The notes: a model not told the origin generated them from the letters alone. A stretch of DNA of 64,000 bases from Acetobacteraceae bacterium H6797 (GCA_015223225.1 JADFCQ010000002.1:124001-188000); one strand, 5' to 3'. Shown: positions 1 to 9,746, counted from the stretch's first letter. Made by a program: numbers and translations.

Positions 1-1
1 C

Positions 2-178
2 GGTGAGCTTCGCACACTGCTGGACGACCACATCGATGCCCCGGGCCATTTCAGCCTGATCTGGCCGTCCAACCGTAACCTCTCGCCGAAAGTCAGAGTC
101 TTCGTCGACTTTATCGGAGAGCGCTTGTTCTCGGCCCGCTGCGAGACGCCTTACCCCCTAACGGTCTCTTCGGGTTGA
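2..178 (+). CDS. LysR-family regulator, C-terminal end (partial)
   Basis: The window opens inside an open frame that stops at 176-178. It encodes the last 58 residues of a LysR-type transcriptional regulator. The stretch LIWPSNRNLSPKVRVFVDF is the typical final helix/strand of the LysR effector-binding domain in proteobacteria, where regulators often end a few residues later. The DNA-binding domain and the start lie outside the window, so the regulated genes cannot be named. A hairpin follows the stop at 193-227. Family assignment is fairly sure; target unknown. Confidence 0.75.
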   Translation, partial: GELRTLLDDHIDAPGHFSLIWPSNRNLSPKVRVFVDFIGERLFSARCETPYPLTVSSG

Positions 179-192
179 ATCGTTAGTCTGCG

Positions 193-227
193 TTCCCCCC
201 ACGAAATCATGTGGTGATCGGGGGGAA
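193..227. terminator. Hairpin after the LysR gene, possible terminator
   Basis: Arms TTCCCCCC (193-200) and GGGGGGAA (220-227) are perfect inverted repeats, with an inner CCAC/GTGG pairing. They lie 15 bp after the LysR stop. No T-run follows, so termination is possible but not certain. Confidence 0.4.
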
Positions 228-537
228 TAATGGGGTATCGGCATAGTTCGCGAAAAGGCCATTTTGGCCAAAGTGGCAGGCAGCGCCGGACGAAGAAGAT
301 AATCAGAAACGCTCTGGGAACGGCGGATATTGTGCCGAAAGCGGCCCCGCCATTCTTGGACCGTTACCACCCTCGGGCGGGTGGATATCGTGTAGTAACG
401 CCCGCAATCGGACAAGATGCCGAAGCGCCCTTTAGAGCCCTCGATTTGGCCTAACGCGGTCACCGTTCGCAAATCATGGTTCGCAGAAACATACTGGATT
501 AAGCTGTGCGCCGATGTGAAGAAGTTAGCCTTAACAG
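228..537. other. Intergenic region without a convincing gene
   Basis: About 310 bp lie between the hairpin and the large NTPase gene. Open frames exist on both strands (230-454 and 417-602 on plus, 158-577 on minus). Their translations are rich in Arg/Pro, match no family I recognise and lack good ribosome sites. A short palindrome GGCCA-TTT-TGGCC sits at 257-269. The promoter of the downstream gene should be here, but no clear -35/-10 pair is visible. Confidence 0.4.
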
Positions 538-3500
538 GTGGGCGATGTGGTGGATTTTCTAGACAAGCAAATCGCACCGCCTCGCAACTGGGAGACGTTT
601 GAAGACCTCTGCCGCGCCCTGTTTGCAGCCGTCTTCAAAAACTCCCTGGCCTCGAAAAACGGTCGCCGGGGACAGCCTCAGCATGGTGTCGATGTGTCCG
701 TGGAGCTCCTGGACCAGCCGGGCAGCTGGGCCGGAATTCAGTGCAAGGGCAAGGATCTCGGATATGGGTCCACTGCCACCAAGGCCGAGTTCGACGCGGA
801 GCTTGTGAAAGCCGAGAAATTTCAGCCGGGGCTGGCCCGGTGGATTTTCGTCACCACCGCCCCCGACGACGCAAAGCTGCAAGAGCATGCGCGAAAGGTC
901 AGCAAAGCGCGGGTGGCTGCCGGGCAGTTTCCGGTGGAATTCCTGGGCTGGGGATCGCTGCTGGCGCTGATCGCGCAGCAAGAAGCCGTCATCCGGCAAT
1001 TCTACCCCGAGCACGCCCCGGCGGCACAGGATGACCTTGCGCGGGTCGCGATGGCAGGCGACGCCGCGCTGGCCAGCATCGACGACACGCTGCGGCTTGG
1101 CTCGACCGAGATCACCATCGAGCGGCCCGAGAGCTGGAAACGAGCGAGCGAGGCCTTTGCCAAGGCACGCGTAGTCCGGCTGACGGGCGACGGCGGCACG
1201 GGCAAGTCCGCGATCCTAAAACGGCTCGCGCAGGCATTCGACGGGCCGCGCATCGTGCTCAAAGACAATCGCGTGTCCGCGACCAGCCTCATCCAGCATC
1301 TTTCGCAACTCGGCATCAATAGCAATCCGGCGGAATTGCTCCACCTGGCCTGCAGCGATGGCGAGGCACTGTGCGTGATCGATGGCGCCGATCGCTTGCT
1401 GATGTCGGCCGGACGTGGGGTCGTCCTCGATCTCTTTCGCGCGATTGCCGGGTCTCAAAACGCTGGCCGCTGGCGGATCGTTACCAGCGCCCGGTCCTAC
1501 CAGGACCGGGACCTTGTGGCGGACGCGCTTGTGGAAGCCGGCATCACCGAGACGGGAACCTCAATCGCCGTCGCAGGCATCACCGATGCTGATGCCGCGT
1601 TTCTTGCCAAAGCCTTTCCAAGCTTTGCACCGCTATTGGCGCGGCGCGACCTGGGTCGCCAGAACCGTTCGCTGTTCCTGATCCGGGAACTGCTCAAACG
1701 GGGCACGCCGCCGGCTGAGACCTGGACCGAGCTCGACATCGCCGACGCCTGGGCTTCCGGGGAGGCGCGGCGAAGCAGGGCGCTGGCCGAGATAGGAGCA
1801 GTGCTCGTGTCGGCGCCAGCCCGGCTCCCCGGCCGATCCGAGATCGATCCAGACGGGCTGCAGGCGCTGATCGACGACGGCACGGTCCTTCAGCTCCCGA
1901 ACCGCGATGCATTTCGCCTAGTATATGACGTGCACGAGGACTGGCTGCTTGCGCGGCACCTCAATGCCCGGCGCCGGGAACTCCCGGCGATCCTTGCCGG
2001 CGCCGATCAACCGCTCTGGTGGCTCCGCGCCGTTAGATTGAGCGCCCAGCTGCTGCTGGAGCAGGGTGACGTCGCGGGATGGCGGGAAATGCTGGCCAAT
2101 CTCGACGCGGCAAAAGGACTGGACCCGGCCTGGGCTCGCGCGGTGCTCGCGGCGCCGCTCTATTCGGAACGCTCCGACGAGATATTGGCGCGTCTGTCCG
2201 ACAGCCTCCTCGCCGATGAGGCCAGCCTGTTATTGCGCGTGCTCGACACGCTGATCGTCTTCGAAACGCGCCTCGACGAACGGATGTTTGCTCTGCTCGC
2301 GGACCGGGATGAAGAGACCCGCTACACCATGGCAGCCTATTCGCGGCAACCCCACTACCCGAGCTGGGTTCCCTTCCTGCGGTGGTCACTGCCGCATTGG
2401 CAAGAATGGCCGGGAAAGCTGGTGCCGCGGCTCTCCGAGGTCGCAGCGATATTCGCGCGGGCCACGGCGAATATTCCCAATGGCTTTTCCGAGAGCCTTG
2501 CCAAGATCGTGCTCGCGTGGCTGATCGAGATCGAGGACGCTTGCTACGTTGAGAATTTTGACGATCGCCGGGAACCGTTCGGGGTAAAGATTGAACACTG
2601 TCGCGGCTGGGATAAGGTCGAAGACCGCCTCCGCGAGGCCCTAGTCGCATGCGTTGAATCCTCGCCCTCGGCGGTCGATGCCTATCTGCGGCGCCTCACG
2701 ACCGGAAAGGGTCTCGGAGGCCCGCGAACGGACCTTATCAAGTCGCATGGCAGGGTTCCGGCAAAGCTCCCGCAGGCGTGGACCGACCTTTGCCTGCGCC
2801 AGTTCCTCCCCCGCCGGCGCCGCGGGCGCCGCGATGGTCCGTTAGGCAGGGAGCTGTTCCAATGGCATAATTATGACCGAGCCGGTCTCGGCAGCAATCA
2901 GGGCATGTCACCCTCCTCAGCCTTGCGGGCCGGCCTAGATCAACTGTTCGAAGCGGATTCAGCGCAGGCGCTTCGCCTGCTCCATGCGCTTGAACGGCGC
3001 GCGAGCGTGCATTGGCGGTGGCGTTCCAAATGCGATGACAAGAGGCGACCCCGGCCCGTTATTATCGACCTGGGCCACCGCAAGGTCACGCTATGGGGCG
3101 ACGACCCTGTCTATCGATGGTCGCGCGGCATTCTTGGATCCAACGTTCTAGGATCGGTCTATCTCGCGCTCGACGACTGGCTTGGCCGCCAAACCGAAGC
3201 CGGCCGCCCGGTTGCCGATCTGATCGATCTGGTGCTCCAGGACCAGGGCCTTGTCGCCACCGCGGCGCCCTTGATCGCGATCGTGAGCGAACAAGTGAAC
3301 ACGGCAGGCGCCGTCGACTCCGCGGGCCCCTTCCTCGCACTACCCCGCCTTTGGGAATATGACATCCGCCGGCACATCGACGATCAAGGGGGAGCGCACC
3401 GGATCGGTGTGTTTTCAGCCGAGAATATCCATTTTCAGGCAAGCGAGCGGAATCATCAGCGCCATATGAAGCGGAGTCCCCTCCACCATGCGCTGCTCCT

Positions 3501-5340
3501 GCCGTTCCAGCTGATGGCCAGCGGCGAGGTGCGCCAGCGCTTTGATGCCGCGCGGCTCGCCTGGACTTCCAATGATCTCGCCAGCTTCGATGACGAGCTG
3601 GATAACCAGGCGCTTGTCGCGGAGCGGACCGCGCAAATCAAACGATACCGATCGGACGGGGATCCCGGGCGGCTCGTCTTCGAAGAAGTCGAGCAAGGTT
3701 TGAAGGTCAACATCTCGCCGCCCGAGGAAGCGCTGCCCGAGATGGAAGCAATGGGCACGGCCAACCGCCTACTCGGCGAGGCCATGGCGCTGGCGAACTG
3801 GATCCGCGTCACCCGCGAACAACGAAGCCTATCGCAGGCCATACCCATTGCCGACGCGATCGAGCGCGCAACCCAACTCGCCGCCGCGCTCGAGGATACC
3901 GGCAATTCTCATCTGGACCTTGCGCGCAGGTTGGGCCGCGACGCGATCGTCGGCACGGCGGCGGTCGCTGCGAGGCATTTGAGCGAAGTGGAACTGGCCA
4001 CTCACCGCGCCTGGATCGAACACTGGCTCTTGCTCGGAGCATCGGCGGGCGAACGCGAGGATGTCGACGATTATGCGATGTTGTTCGACGACTTCCAGGT
4101 CCTGGCCGCTTGGGGCTTGGCAAGCCTGGCAAGCCGAGGGCCTGCCAGCGCCACCCTCGACGCTCAGGTCGCCGTCCTCACGCTGCACCGCGTGAACGCG
4201 ATCGCCCAGGGCGCGCTTGAAGGGCTGCAATGGTCCTCGCGCCCAGACTTCGTCCGGGCACTGCACATCGCGGCGCTCGACTCCTGCGTCGTCAACGTCG
4301 GCTGGTGGTGGCTCGGCGACCGGCAGCGCGACCGGGCGAAGCGCCAAAATACCAGGGAACGTAGGCGCGCAATGCGCTGGGCTCTCGGTTTTCACCCAGT
4401 TCGTGCGCCGCTGCTGCCTCCCGCTTCCGATAGCTGGAAGTGGGTCTGGACCGGCAAATGGACGCGCCCGCTGCAACGGCTGAACGTGCCGGCGAAACGC
4501 GTCCTCAACTGTGGCCGGGCGCTGGCTTTGACCAAGGGTCTCGACTGGGCCGGCCTTACCGATGGCGGCAAGCATCACGCGCTATTTTCGACCTATCTGA
4601 CCAGGCTCGTCGAATGGACACGGGCCTCTTCGGAGGACACCGATCGGCACCATCGCCAATTTCCATATGAGTGGGGTGATGGGCTCGCCAAGGAACTGGG
4701 CCGGTTCGCGGTCGCCCATGGCGGCGGGGACGAATGGAAGGCGCTGCTTGGATTTTCCCGTCACGGCCGGCCTGAGGATCTGGTGGGCAAGTATCTCGAC
4801 GGTGCGATGACGTCGCTGGTGGAAACCGGCGAGCGACCTGACTTCCGCTTCTGGTCGAGCTGGCAGCCAGCTGCGGACTGGATGCTAGAGCACGTGATTC
4901 CAAAGCGTCGCGGCCTGTACGATCAGCTGCCGTTTAGCGCCGGGGCGGCGGGTTTCGTCGGGCCTTATTACACGCCATTGCCGCCGGACTGGCCCCATCT
5001 GGAGGATGTGCTCGGTGCGGTCGACCGCTGGGTGCATGCAACGGCGCACCTGCCGGCCGGCGCGTATTCCGTGATCCAGATCATCGAGCGCATGGACCCT
5101 GATCAGCGTGTGCGCTGGTTTCTGCCGTGGCTGACGCACTGGACCCAGCTCCACGGGTCCGATGAGAGCTTTTGGTCGTATAACGGGTTAGGAAACAAAG
5201 CGGCTGTCCTGCTCAAACCTCTCTCCGATGCGAGTAACGATGTACGCGCCAGTGGGCGTGCGGTCCTCGCCATTCTGGCGGACGCCGGATCGACCGCAGC
5301 AAGAGAAATGGTGGCAGCGTTTAGTACCCGACGAGATTAG
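538..5340 (+). CDS. Mrr-like nuclease / STAND NTPase, Avs-like antiphage protein
   Basis: A very large protein of 1600 residues. Residues 15-145 look like an Mrr/PD-(D/E)xK endonuclease domain: E22, the GVDV motif with D52, and the QCKGK motif at 68-72 fit the catalytic core. A P-loop follows at 217-224 (GDGGTGKS) with a Walker B at 279-284 (CVIDGAD), as in STAND NTPases. The remaining 1200 residues have no motif I recognise and would be the sensor. Nuclease-STAND-long sensor is the known layout of Avs antiphage proteins, where phage-protein binding activates the nuclease. The first GTG at 538 has little ribosome site; GTG 547 or 550 behind AGGTGGG may be the true start. It stands alone beside an integrative element. 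Defence function is inference; the domain order is visible. Confidence 0.75.
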   Translation: MGDVVDFLDKQIAPPRNWETFEDLCRALFAAVFKNSLASKNGRRGQPQHGVDVSVELLDQPGSWAGIQCKGKDLGYGSTATKAEFDAELVKAEKFQPGLARWIFVTTAPDDAKLQEHARKVSKARVAAGQFPVEFLGWGSLLALIAQQEAVIRQFYPEHAPAAQDDLARVAMAGDAALASIDDTLRLGSTEITIERPESWKRASEAFAKARVVRLTGDGGTGKSAILKRLAQAFDGPRIVLKDNRVSATSLIQHLSQLGINSNPAELLHLACSDGEALCVIDGADRLLMSAGRGVVLDLFRAIAGSQNAGRWRIVTSARSYQDRDLVADALVEAGITETGTSIAVAGITDADAAFLAKAFPSFAPLLARRDLGRQNRSLFLIRELLKRGTPPAETWTELDIADAWASGEARRSRALAEIGAVLVSAPARLPGRSEIDPDGLQALIDDGTVLQLPNRDAFRLVYDVHEDWLLARHLNARRRELPAILAGADQPLWWLRAVRLSAQLLLEQGDVAGWREMLANLDAAKGLDPAWARAVLAAPLYSERSDEILARLSDSLLADEASLLLRVLDTLIVFETRLDERMFALLADRDEETRYTMAAYSRQPHYPSWVPFLRWSLPHWQEWPGKLVPRLSEVAAIFARATANIPNGFSESLAKIVLAWLIEIEDACYVENFDDRREPFGVKIEHCRGWDKVEDRLREALVACVESSPSAVDAYLRRLTTGKGLGGPRTDLIKSHGRVPAKLPQAWTDLCLRQFLPRRRRGRRDGPLGRELFQWHNYDRAGLGSNQGMSPSSALRAGLDQLFEADSAQALRLLHALERRASVHWRWRSKCDDKRRPRPVIIDLGHRKVTLWGDDPVYRWSRGILGSNVLGSVYLALDDWLGRQTEAGRPVADLIDLVLQDQGLVATAAPLIAIVSEQVNTAGAVDSAGPFLALPRLWEYDIRRHIDDQGGAHRIGVFSAENIHFQASERNHQRHMKRSPLHHALLLPFQLMASGEVRQRFDAARLAWTSNDLASFDDELDNQALVAERTAQIKRYRSDGDPGRLVFEEVEQGLKVNISPPEEALPEMEAMGTANRLLGEAMALANWIRVTREQRSLSQAIPIADAIERATQLAAALEDTGNSHLDLARRLGRDAIVGTAAVAARHLSEVELATHRAWIEHWLLLGASAGEREDVDDYAMLFDDFQVLAAWGLASLASRGPASATLDAQVAVLTLHRVNAIAQGALEGLQWSSRPDFVRALHIAALDSCVVNVGWWWLGDRQRDRAKRQNTRERRRAMRWALGFHPVRAPLLPPASDSWKWVWTGKWTRPLQRLNVPAKRVLNCGRALALTKGLDWAGLTDGGKHHALFSTYLTRLVEWTRASSEDTDRHHRQFPYEWGDGLAKELGRFAVAHGGGDEWKALLGFSRHGRPEDLVGKYLDGAMTSLVETGERPDFRFWSSWQPAADWMLEHVIPKRRGLYDQLPFSAGAAGFVGPYYTPLPPDWPHLEDVLGAVDRWVHATAHLPAGAYSVIQIIERMDPDQRVRWFLPWLTHWTQLHGSDESFWSYNGLGNKAAVLLKPLSDASNDVRASGRAVLAILADAGSTAAREMVAAFSTRRD

Positions 5341-5819
5341 AACCAATCTCAGGCCACTCCCGTGGCAGTTTTTGGAATCAGAAACTAGCGTTGTGAACGG
5401 CAATTCTTACTGCACGGTGCGGATCGTCCGCTTCGATCTGCTCAATCGGCAGCTTCCGTCAAGGACCAGAGATTCATCAGAGCGGATATGAGCGACCGGC
5501 TCTGGTCGGCAACTGTCGCGCTGCCAGCTTGGGAATGGAAAGACCGGACAATAGCGTGGAATCGGCGGTTCGATACACCGCATTGGTCGTGTGCGATGAT
5601 CGGCGGGGATATCGGGCCATAGGGGGAAATCGGCTAGGCTGGCAGGCCGGGCGGGATCGGGCTTCGAACTCAGTTAAGCGCTGATTTCAGCGAGTGGACC
5701 TTAGTAAACTCCTAAATAACTTTGACATTGCCAGCCTCATTGCCCGCCAGCATGCAGCCAACTCAGGACTGCCCTCAACCGCAATGGGAACCCATATGAG
5801 GGTGCCGGGCACCGGTCTG
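5341..5819. other. Intergenic region, convergent side of the element operon
   Basis: About 480 bp lie between the stop of the NTPase gene and the stop of the minus-strand element operon. Short open frames (5687-5869 minus, 5694-5933 plus) look like chance. It could contain a boundary of the integrative element, but I found no copy of the candidate attachment sequence of 29955-29975 here, and no strong terminator hairpin. Confidence 0.35.
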
Positions 5820-6251
5820 TTATCTTCCATGGCTAGCGACACCTGGCCCCACATAGAGCACGCGCCCATCGGGCAGGCTGACCTGCACCCACCCGTCGGG
5901 CTGTGTTTCCACCACGGCCATGGGGTGCGCTAGATAGGCGCGGGCGACACGCTCAGCCGTCATGCCGCCCCGCTCGATGCGTGGCATGCCCTCAGGCAGA
6001 TCGGGTGCCGGCTTTGGTGTTTGCATCGTCGTGGTCGACGCCTCCGGCCCCCTCCGCGCCATCACCGCCCGCATCACGGCATCCCGATCAGCCCGCAGCG
6101 CGGCCAGCAGCGCCTCCGGCGGCGGCCCGGCTGCGCGCCAGCGCAGGCGGCCGTCCTCCACGTAGAGCGCCACCCCGGCGGCCTCGGCCTGCTCCAGCAG
6201 GGGATGGAGATCTTCCCCACCCGATGCCTGGCCAAGCGTGCGCGCCACCAT
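5820..6251 (-). CDS. Small element protein with TubC-docking-like N-terminal half
   Basis: Last gene of the minus-strand element operon, 143 residues if it starts at ATG 6251. That start overlaps the stop of the ATPase gene in a TGATG arrangement, which argues for coupled translation; ATG 6269 is an alternative. Residues about 15-65 have the pattern Leu-rich helix, short hairpin (VALYVEDGRLRWRA), then a helix ending ADRDAVMRAV. This resembles the small docking fold seen at the N-terminus of TubC-type proteins, often found alone in mobile elements. The C-terminal half ends in a DGWVQVSLPDGR strand pair. Function unknown. Confidence 0.6.
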   Translation of the reverse strand: MVARTLGQASGGEDLHPLLEQAEAAGVALYVEDGRLRWRAAGPPPEALLAALRADRDAVMRAVMARRGPEASTTTMQTPKPAPDLPEGMPRIERGGMTAERVARAYLAHPMAVVETQPDGWVQVSLPDGRVLYVGPGVASHGR

Positions 6252-7936
6252 CAGATATCCCCGCCCCATGACGTAGGCGGTGGCGGTGGGCCGCCGCCGG
6301 GCGGCGTGGCGCCGGGGACGGGCTCCAGCCGGATGATGCGCCCGCCGCGGCCGCCATGCGTCGGCATGACCACATTCAGCCCGTTCCGGCGCAGGACGGG
6401 CATGATGCGCTTGAGCTTCTTCGACAGCGCCGTGGCATTGGCGGGCCAGCTGCGCTGCTTGCTCGTCGCCAGCGGGACTTGGCTGCCCAGCCGCTCCAGC
6501 AGTTCCGAGGCGGTGCCAGTCCAGCGCTTGCCGCCCTCGATCATCCCCAGCAGCGCCTGGATGAACTCATCCCCATCGATGACCGCCGCTTCCACGGCCT
6601 TTCGGCTGCGGCCCAGTGTCGCCAGCACGTCATCCGCCTCCCAGCCAAAGGCGGGGGCCGCGGCGGCACAGAGGCGGGCGAAATCGGCCATGCGGGGCAG
6701 CCGGGCGATGGTCAGCCCTGGCAGCCGCCGCAGGACCTCCACGACCCCGTCCAGCAGCATCCCGAGGATGGCCGGCCGCGCGGCCTCGAAAGCCTTCCAG
6801 ACCTCCTCCTCGGGCTTGCGCCTGTCATCGGGGATGGGCGGCAGCGTCACCGGCAGGGAGCGGTCTGCCAGATCCGGCCGCGACATCATTGAGGGAATGC
6901 CGTTCAGCAGGACCGGATTGCAGACCTCCAGCACATACTCCTCGTCATTGGAGTAGAGCGAGCGGCCGCTGAAACCGCCGCCGGTCGCGATGCGGCACAA
7001 GGCATCGGCCATTTCGGGGCTGAGGCTCGAGAGATTGTCGAAGGCCAGAACACGCGAGCCGCGGGCGGCGACCACCAGGTCCCGCTCGTCGCGCGACATG
7101 GCCCGCGCATCGGCGATGGAGGGGTCCACCAGGCGGCGGAGCATCTTGCTGGTGGTGGTCTTGCCCGAGCCCTGCTCGCCATCGAGCGCCAGCAGCGGAT
7201 AAGGCCCCTCCGGATAGAGGCAGGCCAGGAGCCAGAACACCACCATGCGCAGATCGTCATTGGGCTGCCCCTCCTGCGGCGGACGCAGGTTCAGCAGCTC
7301 GACCATCGCCGCCAGCACCGCGCCGCGCTCCTGGCGCATCGGCACAGGCAGAGGCCCCATGCTGGATGGTCTGATCAAGGGCACATCCGCGTGGCCGACC
7401 ACCGTCCAGGCGCTGGCCGTGACCTTTACGGCCTTCCAGTCATCGCCTCCGAGATCGAGATAGACGGTGCCACTCTCGCCCCAGCAGAGGCGCACGCGCG
7501 GCTTGCGCACCTCGCCGCGCAGGGCCATGGCCTCGAAAGACCCCAGAGCCTCGTTCAGGGCCTGATCGGGGATCGCACCCGGCCGCATGGCGCCGCCCGG
7601 CTTGGAGGAGGGCACCGGATAGGCATCGCCATAGATCAGCCGGACGAGGTTGCGGAACTCACGGCCCCGCACGGCATAGCGACGGGTAGTGCCGTCAAAG
7701 ACGATGGTGGCATAGGCGGCCCCTGCCGTGTCCCGCCAAAAGACCGGCGGTGGCGCCAGCGCCATGACCGCCTCGATGGCCTGCTCGCGGGCATTGTCGC
7801 CGCGGCCGGGGGAGGATGAACCCTCTCCCTTTCGCTTACGGCCTCCGCCAGCACCACCACCCTTGCCGCCGCCTTTGCGCGGCGGGGGTGGCGGCGGCGC
7901 AGCGCCGTCACTCACGGTGAAACCGTCATCGCTCAT
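6251..7936 (-). CDS. P4-type/DUF927-like replication ATPase of the integrative element
   Basis: A 561-residue ATPase. The first 50 residues are a low-complexity Pro/Gly/Lys tail. The core carries a Walker A at about 253-261 (GEQGSGKTT) and a Walker B-like strand ending at D300 (VLAFDN), followed by a conserved-looking stretch on ruling out mis-set alleles (NGIPS..RPDLADR). This pattern is typical of the helicase-like ATPases that accompany Toprim primases in P4-like elements and satellite prophages. It lies 3 bp downstream of the primase-like gene and is coupled to the gene after it. A role in replicating or mobilising the element is inferred from family and context. Confidence 0.7.
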   Translation of the reverse strand: MSDDGFTVSDGAAPPPPPPRKGGGKGGGAGGGRKRKGEGSSSPGRGDNAREQAIEAVMALAPPPVFWRDTAGAAYATIVFDGTTRRYAVRGREFRNLVRLIYGDAYPVPSSKPGGAMRPGAIPDQALNEALGSFEAMALRGEVRKPRVRLCWGESGTVYLDLGGDDWKAVKVTASAWTVVGHADVPLIRPSSMGPLPVPMRQERGAVLAAMVELLNLRPPQEGQPNDDLRMVVFWLLACLYPEGPYPLLALDGEQGSGKTTTSKMLRRLVDPSIADARAMSRDERDLVVAARGSRVLAFDNLSSLSPEMADALCRIATGGGFSGRSLYSNDEEYVLEVCNPVLLNGIPSMMSRPDLADRSLPVTLPPIPDDRRKPEEEVWKAFEAARPAILGMLLDGVVEVLRRLPGLTIARLPRMADFARLCAAAAPAFGWEADDVLATLGRSRKAVEAAVIDGDEFIQALLGMIEGGKRWTGTASELLERLGSQVPLATSKQRSWPANATALSKKLKRIMPVLRRNGLNVVMPTHGGRGGRIIRLEPVPGATPPGGGPPPPPTSWGGDI

Positions 7937-7939
7937 GCG

Positions 7940-8860
7940 TCAGTCCTTGCGCCGCCTCGCGGCGATATCGGCGAAATCGTCTCCGGGCCGGTTGGGCTTG
8001 GCGATGCGCACGCTGCGGCCTTCGCCGCGCCAGCGCTGCGTCGAGGCCCAGGCCGCGGCCTCGCCGGGCGGGTCGGCATCGGCGGCGATCAGCAGGGTGT
8101 TCAGCGCCGGCAGCGGCGGCAGGGCCAGCGCCCCAAGATTGCCGGCGGCCGTGGCGGACCAGGCGGGCGCGCCCAGCAGCAGCGAGGCCGCCAGGGCGCT
8201 CTCGATGCCCTCGCCGATGACCAGGGGAGCCTCGCCGGCAGGGGCGCCGTGCAGCATGACCACGCCGCCCGCGACGGGCCCCAGCGTGGCCTTGGCGGGC
8301 TCCACCTCGGCCTTGCCGCTGCCATCCGGCCGCAGATAGGTCCGATGCACCGCCACGGGCTCGCCATCGGTGGCCCGGCGCAGCAGGGCGAGCATGGCGG
8401 GCAGCCTCTCGCCACCCGTCGCGGGGTGCGGGGCCGCGGGGTGAAAGCGGAGCTGCTCGCCCTCGGCGGGCATGGGGAACGCCCGCCAGGCGGTGAGCAC
8501 GCCCCGCGCCTCGAGGTAGCGCTCGGCGGGACTGCCCGCGATGGGCAGGCCGTCATTCCAGAGCTGGCGCGCCCAGGCCTGCTTGCGCTGGGTGTGGCTC
8601 CCCGGGTGAGCCAGCTCCCGTTTCGTCTCGCGCGGGGGCGGCGGGGTCCATGCCTCGCCCATGGCGGCGGCCACGGCGGCGGAGAGCGCCGCCTGATCCT
8701 GGCAGCTCGCGCACCACCACAGCGCCCGGCCGCCCTCCTGCTTGACCGAGAAGGTCCCGGCATAGCCGCAGGCCGGGCAGTTGCCGCGCCAGGCGCCGCC
8801 ATAGGAGCGTCGCAGCGACAGCCGCGCAGCCAGTTCCGCGCCGGAGAAGGACGTGCTCAT
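7940..8860 (-). CDS. Zinc-ribbon/Toprim primase-like protein
   Basis: 306 residues from ATG 8860; a longer open frame upstream overlaps the preceding gene and is unlikely. Cysteines C28, C31, C50 and C53 (CPAC and CASC) form a zinc ribbon like that of DnaG-type primases. The C-terminal half carries Toprim motifs: IGEGIESALAA for the catalytic Glu and IAADAD for the Asp pair. Such short ribbon-Toprim proteins pair with a separate ATPase, here the next gene, to form the primase-helicase of P4-like elements. The start overlaps the preceding stop (ATGA), indicating an operon. Confident for the domains; the exact replication role is inferred. Confidence 0.8.
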   Translation of the reverse strand: MSTSFSGAELAARLSLRRSYGGAWRGNCPACGYAGTFSVKQEGGRALWWCASCQDQAALSAAVAAAMGEAWTPPPPRETKRELAHPGSHTQRKQAWARQLWNDGLPIAGSPAERYLEARGVLTAWRAFPMPAEGEQLRFHPAAPHPATGGERLPAMLALLRRATDGEPVAVHRTYLRPDGSGKAEVEPAKATLGPVAGGVVMLHGAPAGEAPLVIGEGIESALAASLLLGAPAWSATAAGNLGALALPPLPALNTLLIAADADPPGEAAAWASTQRWRGEGRSVRIAKPNRPGDDFADIAARRRKD

Positions 8861-9243
8861 GCCGAGCCCTGGCTGCGCAGCCGCAGCAGGGCGTTCGCCA
8901 CCTCGCCAGCCCATTCGCCTTGAGGCCCGCGCCAGTCTTGCCGGCCCTGCGGCGTCAGAGCCTCTTGAGCAGCAGCCTGGGCCAGGGCGAGCGCCCCCGC
9001 CATGGTTTGCGGTTGGGCTTGGCCCATAGCCTCGAGGCTTTGCTCGTAGGCCCGCCACAGCGGATTGCCCTCGGCATCGAGGTCACTGCGATCGGCGTCG
9101 AGTGCGCTCCGATTGGCGATATGCTCCGCGCCATCATCGGCGGCCTCAGGCTTAGCCGGGCGATGAAAGGCCGTGGCGGCCGCAACCGGGACAGGGCCTA
9201 GGGCCAGCGCCGCCAGAGCAGCCCGTCGAGAAAGGCCGCCCAT
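8857..9243 (-). CDS. Small element protein with Tat-like N-terminus
   Basis: 128 residues. The N-terminus (LSRRAALAALALGPVPVAAA) has two arginines followed by a hydrophobic stretch, resembling a twin-arginine signal. The rest is Ala/Gln-rich and probably helical, with two short ADRSD/SALDAD-type repeats near residue 45. It overlaps its neighbours by 4 and 1 bp, so it is translated with the primase-like gene. A very similar N-terminus occurs in the gene directly upstream. No family recognised; export is not proven, because such leaders are seen in element proteins of unknown location. Confidence 0.6.
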   Translation of the reverse strand: MGGLSRRAALAALALGPVPVAAATAFHRPAKPEAADDGAEHIANRSALDADRSDLDAEGNPLWRAYEQSLEAMGQAQPQTMAGALALAQAAAQEALTPQGRQDWRGPQGEWAGEVANALLRLRSQGSA

Positions 9244-9746
9244 CAGCGCCTCCCGTCATCGGCCGAAGCCGGTGCGAGCGGACGGAAAGGGTCGCTGCCG
9301 TTCTCGGCAAGGTAATAGGACCGCACCGGCTCGGGCAGCGACACCCCCGCCGCGAGCATGGCCTGTCCGGCCGAGAACAGACAGCGTTCGAGCTGATCGA
9401 AGGCGGCGTTCTGCTGATCGGTGAGCTGAACGCCCAGATCCTCGCCGAGCGTCAGCAGATCAGCGAAGGCCAGGCCGATCTGGAACAGCGCGCCCTCGAG
9501 CGAGGTGGCGCGCAGGGCACCGGCTTGCGCCTCGATGGCCGAGAGGCGGGCAAAGGCTTCGTCGCCGCCGAAGAGGCTTCGGGCGGAGGCCGCCGCGAAC
9601 TCGATCAAGGCTTGCTCGGCCTGCCGAGCCATACGCGCCACAGGGCAGGCCTGGGCGGTAGCCGCCACGGGCGCGGGAGTGGTCGTCAGCATCACCGTTG
9701 GGGCTGCCAGCGCCGCCAGTGTCATACGACGGGAGAGGGCCGCCAT
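9243..9746 (-). CDS. Small element protein with Tat-like N-terminus
   Basis: 167 residues, starting MAALSRRMTLAALAAP, nearly the same leader as the following gene. The body is helical and contains one possible Cys pair (C34 and a later C in LERCLFSAG). It probably derives from the same kind of ancestral protein as the neighbours. Its end overlaps the next start by one base. In comparable alphaproteobacterial elements, genes at this position encode uncharacterised proteins with twin-arginine-like starts. Function unknown. Confidence 0.6.
   Translation of the reverse strand: MAALSRRMTLAALAAPTVMLTTTPAPVAATAQACPVARMARQAEQALIEFAAASARSLFGGDEAFARLSAIEAQAGALRATSLEGALFQIGLAFADLLTLGEDLGVQLTDQQNAAFDQLERCLFSAGQAMLAAGVSLPEPVRSYYLAENGSDPFRPLAPASADDGRR

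Noticed and set aside
158..577. Minus-strand frame of 139 codons at the left end
   Set aside because: No ribosome site or family pattern, and it overlaps the start of the large NTPase gene and the LysR end.
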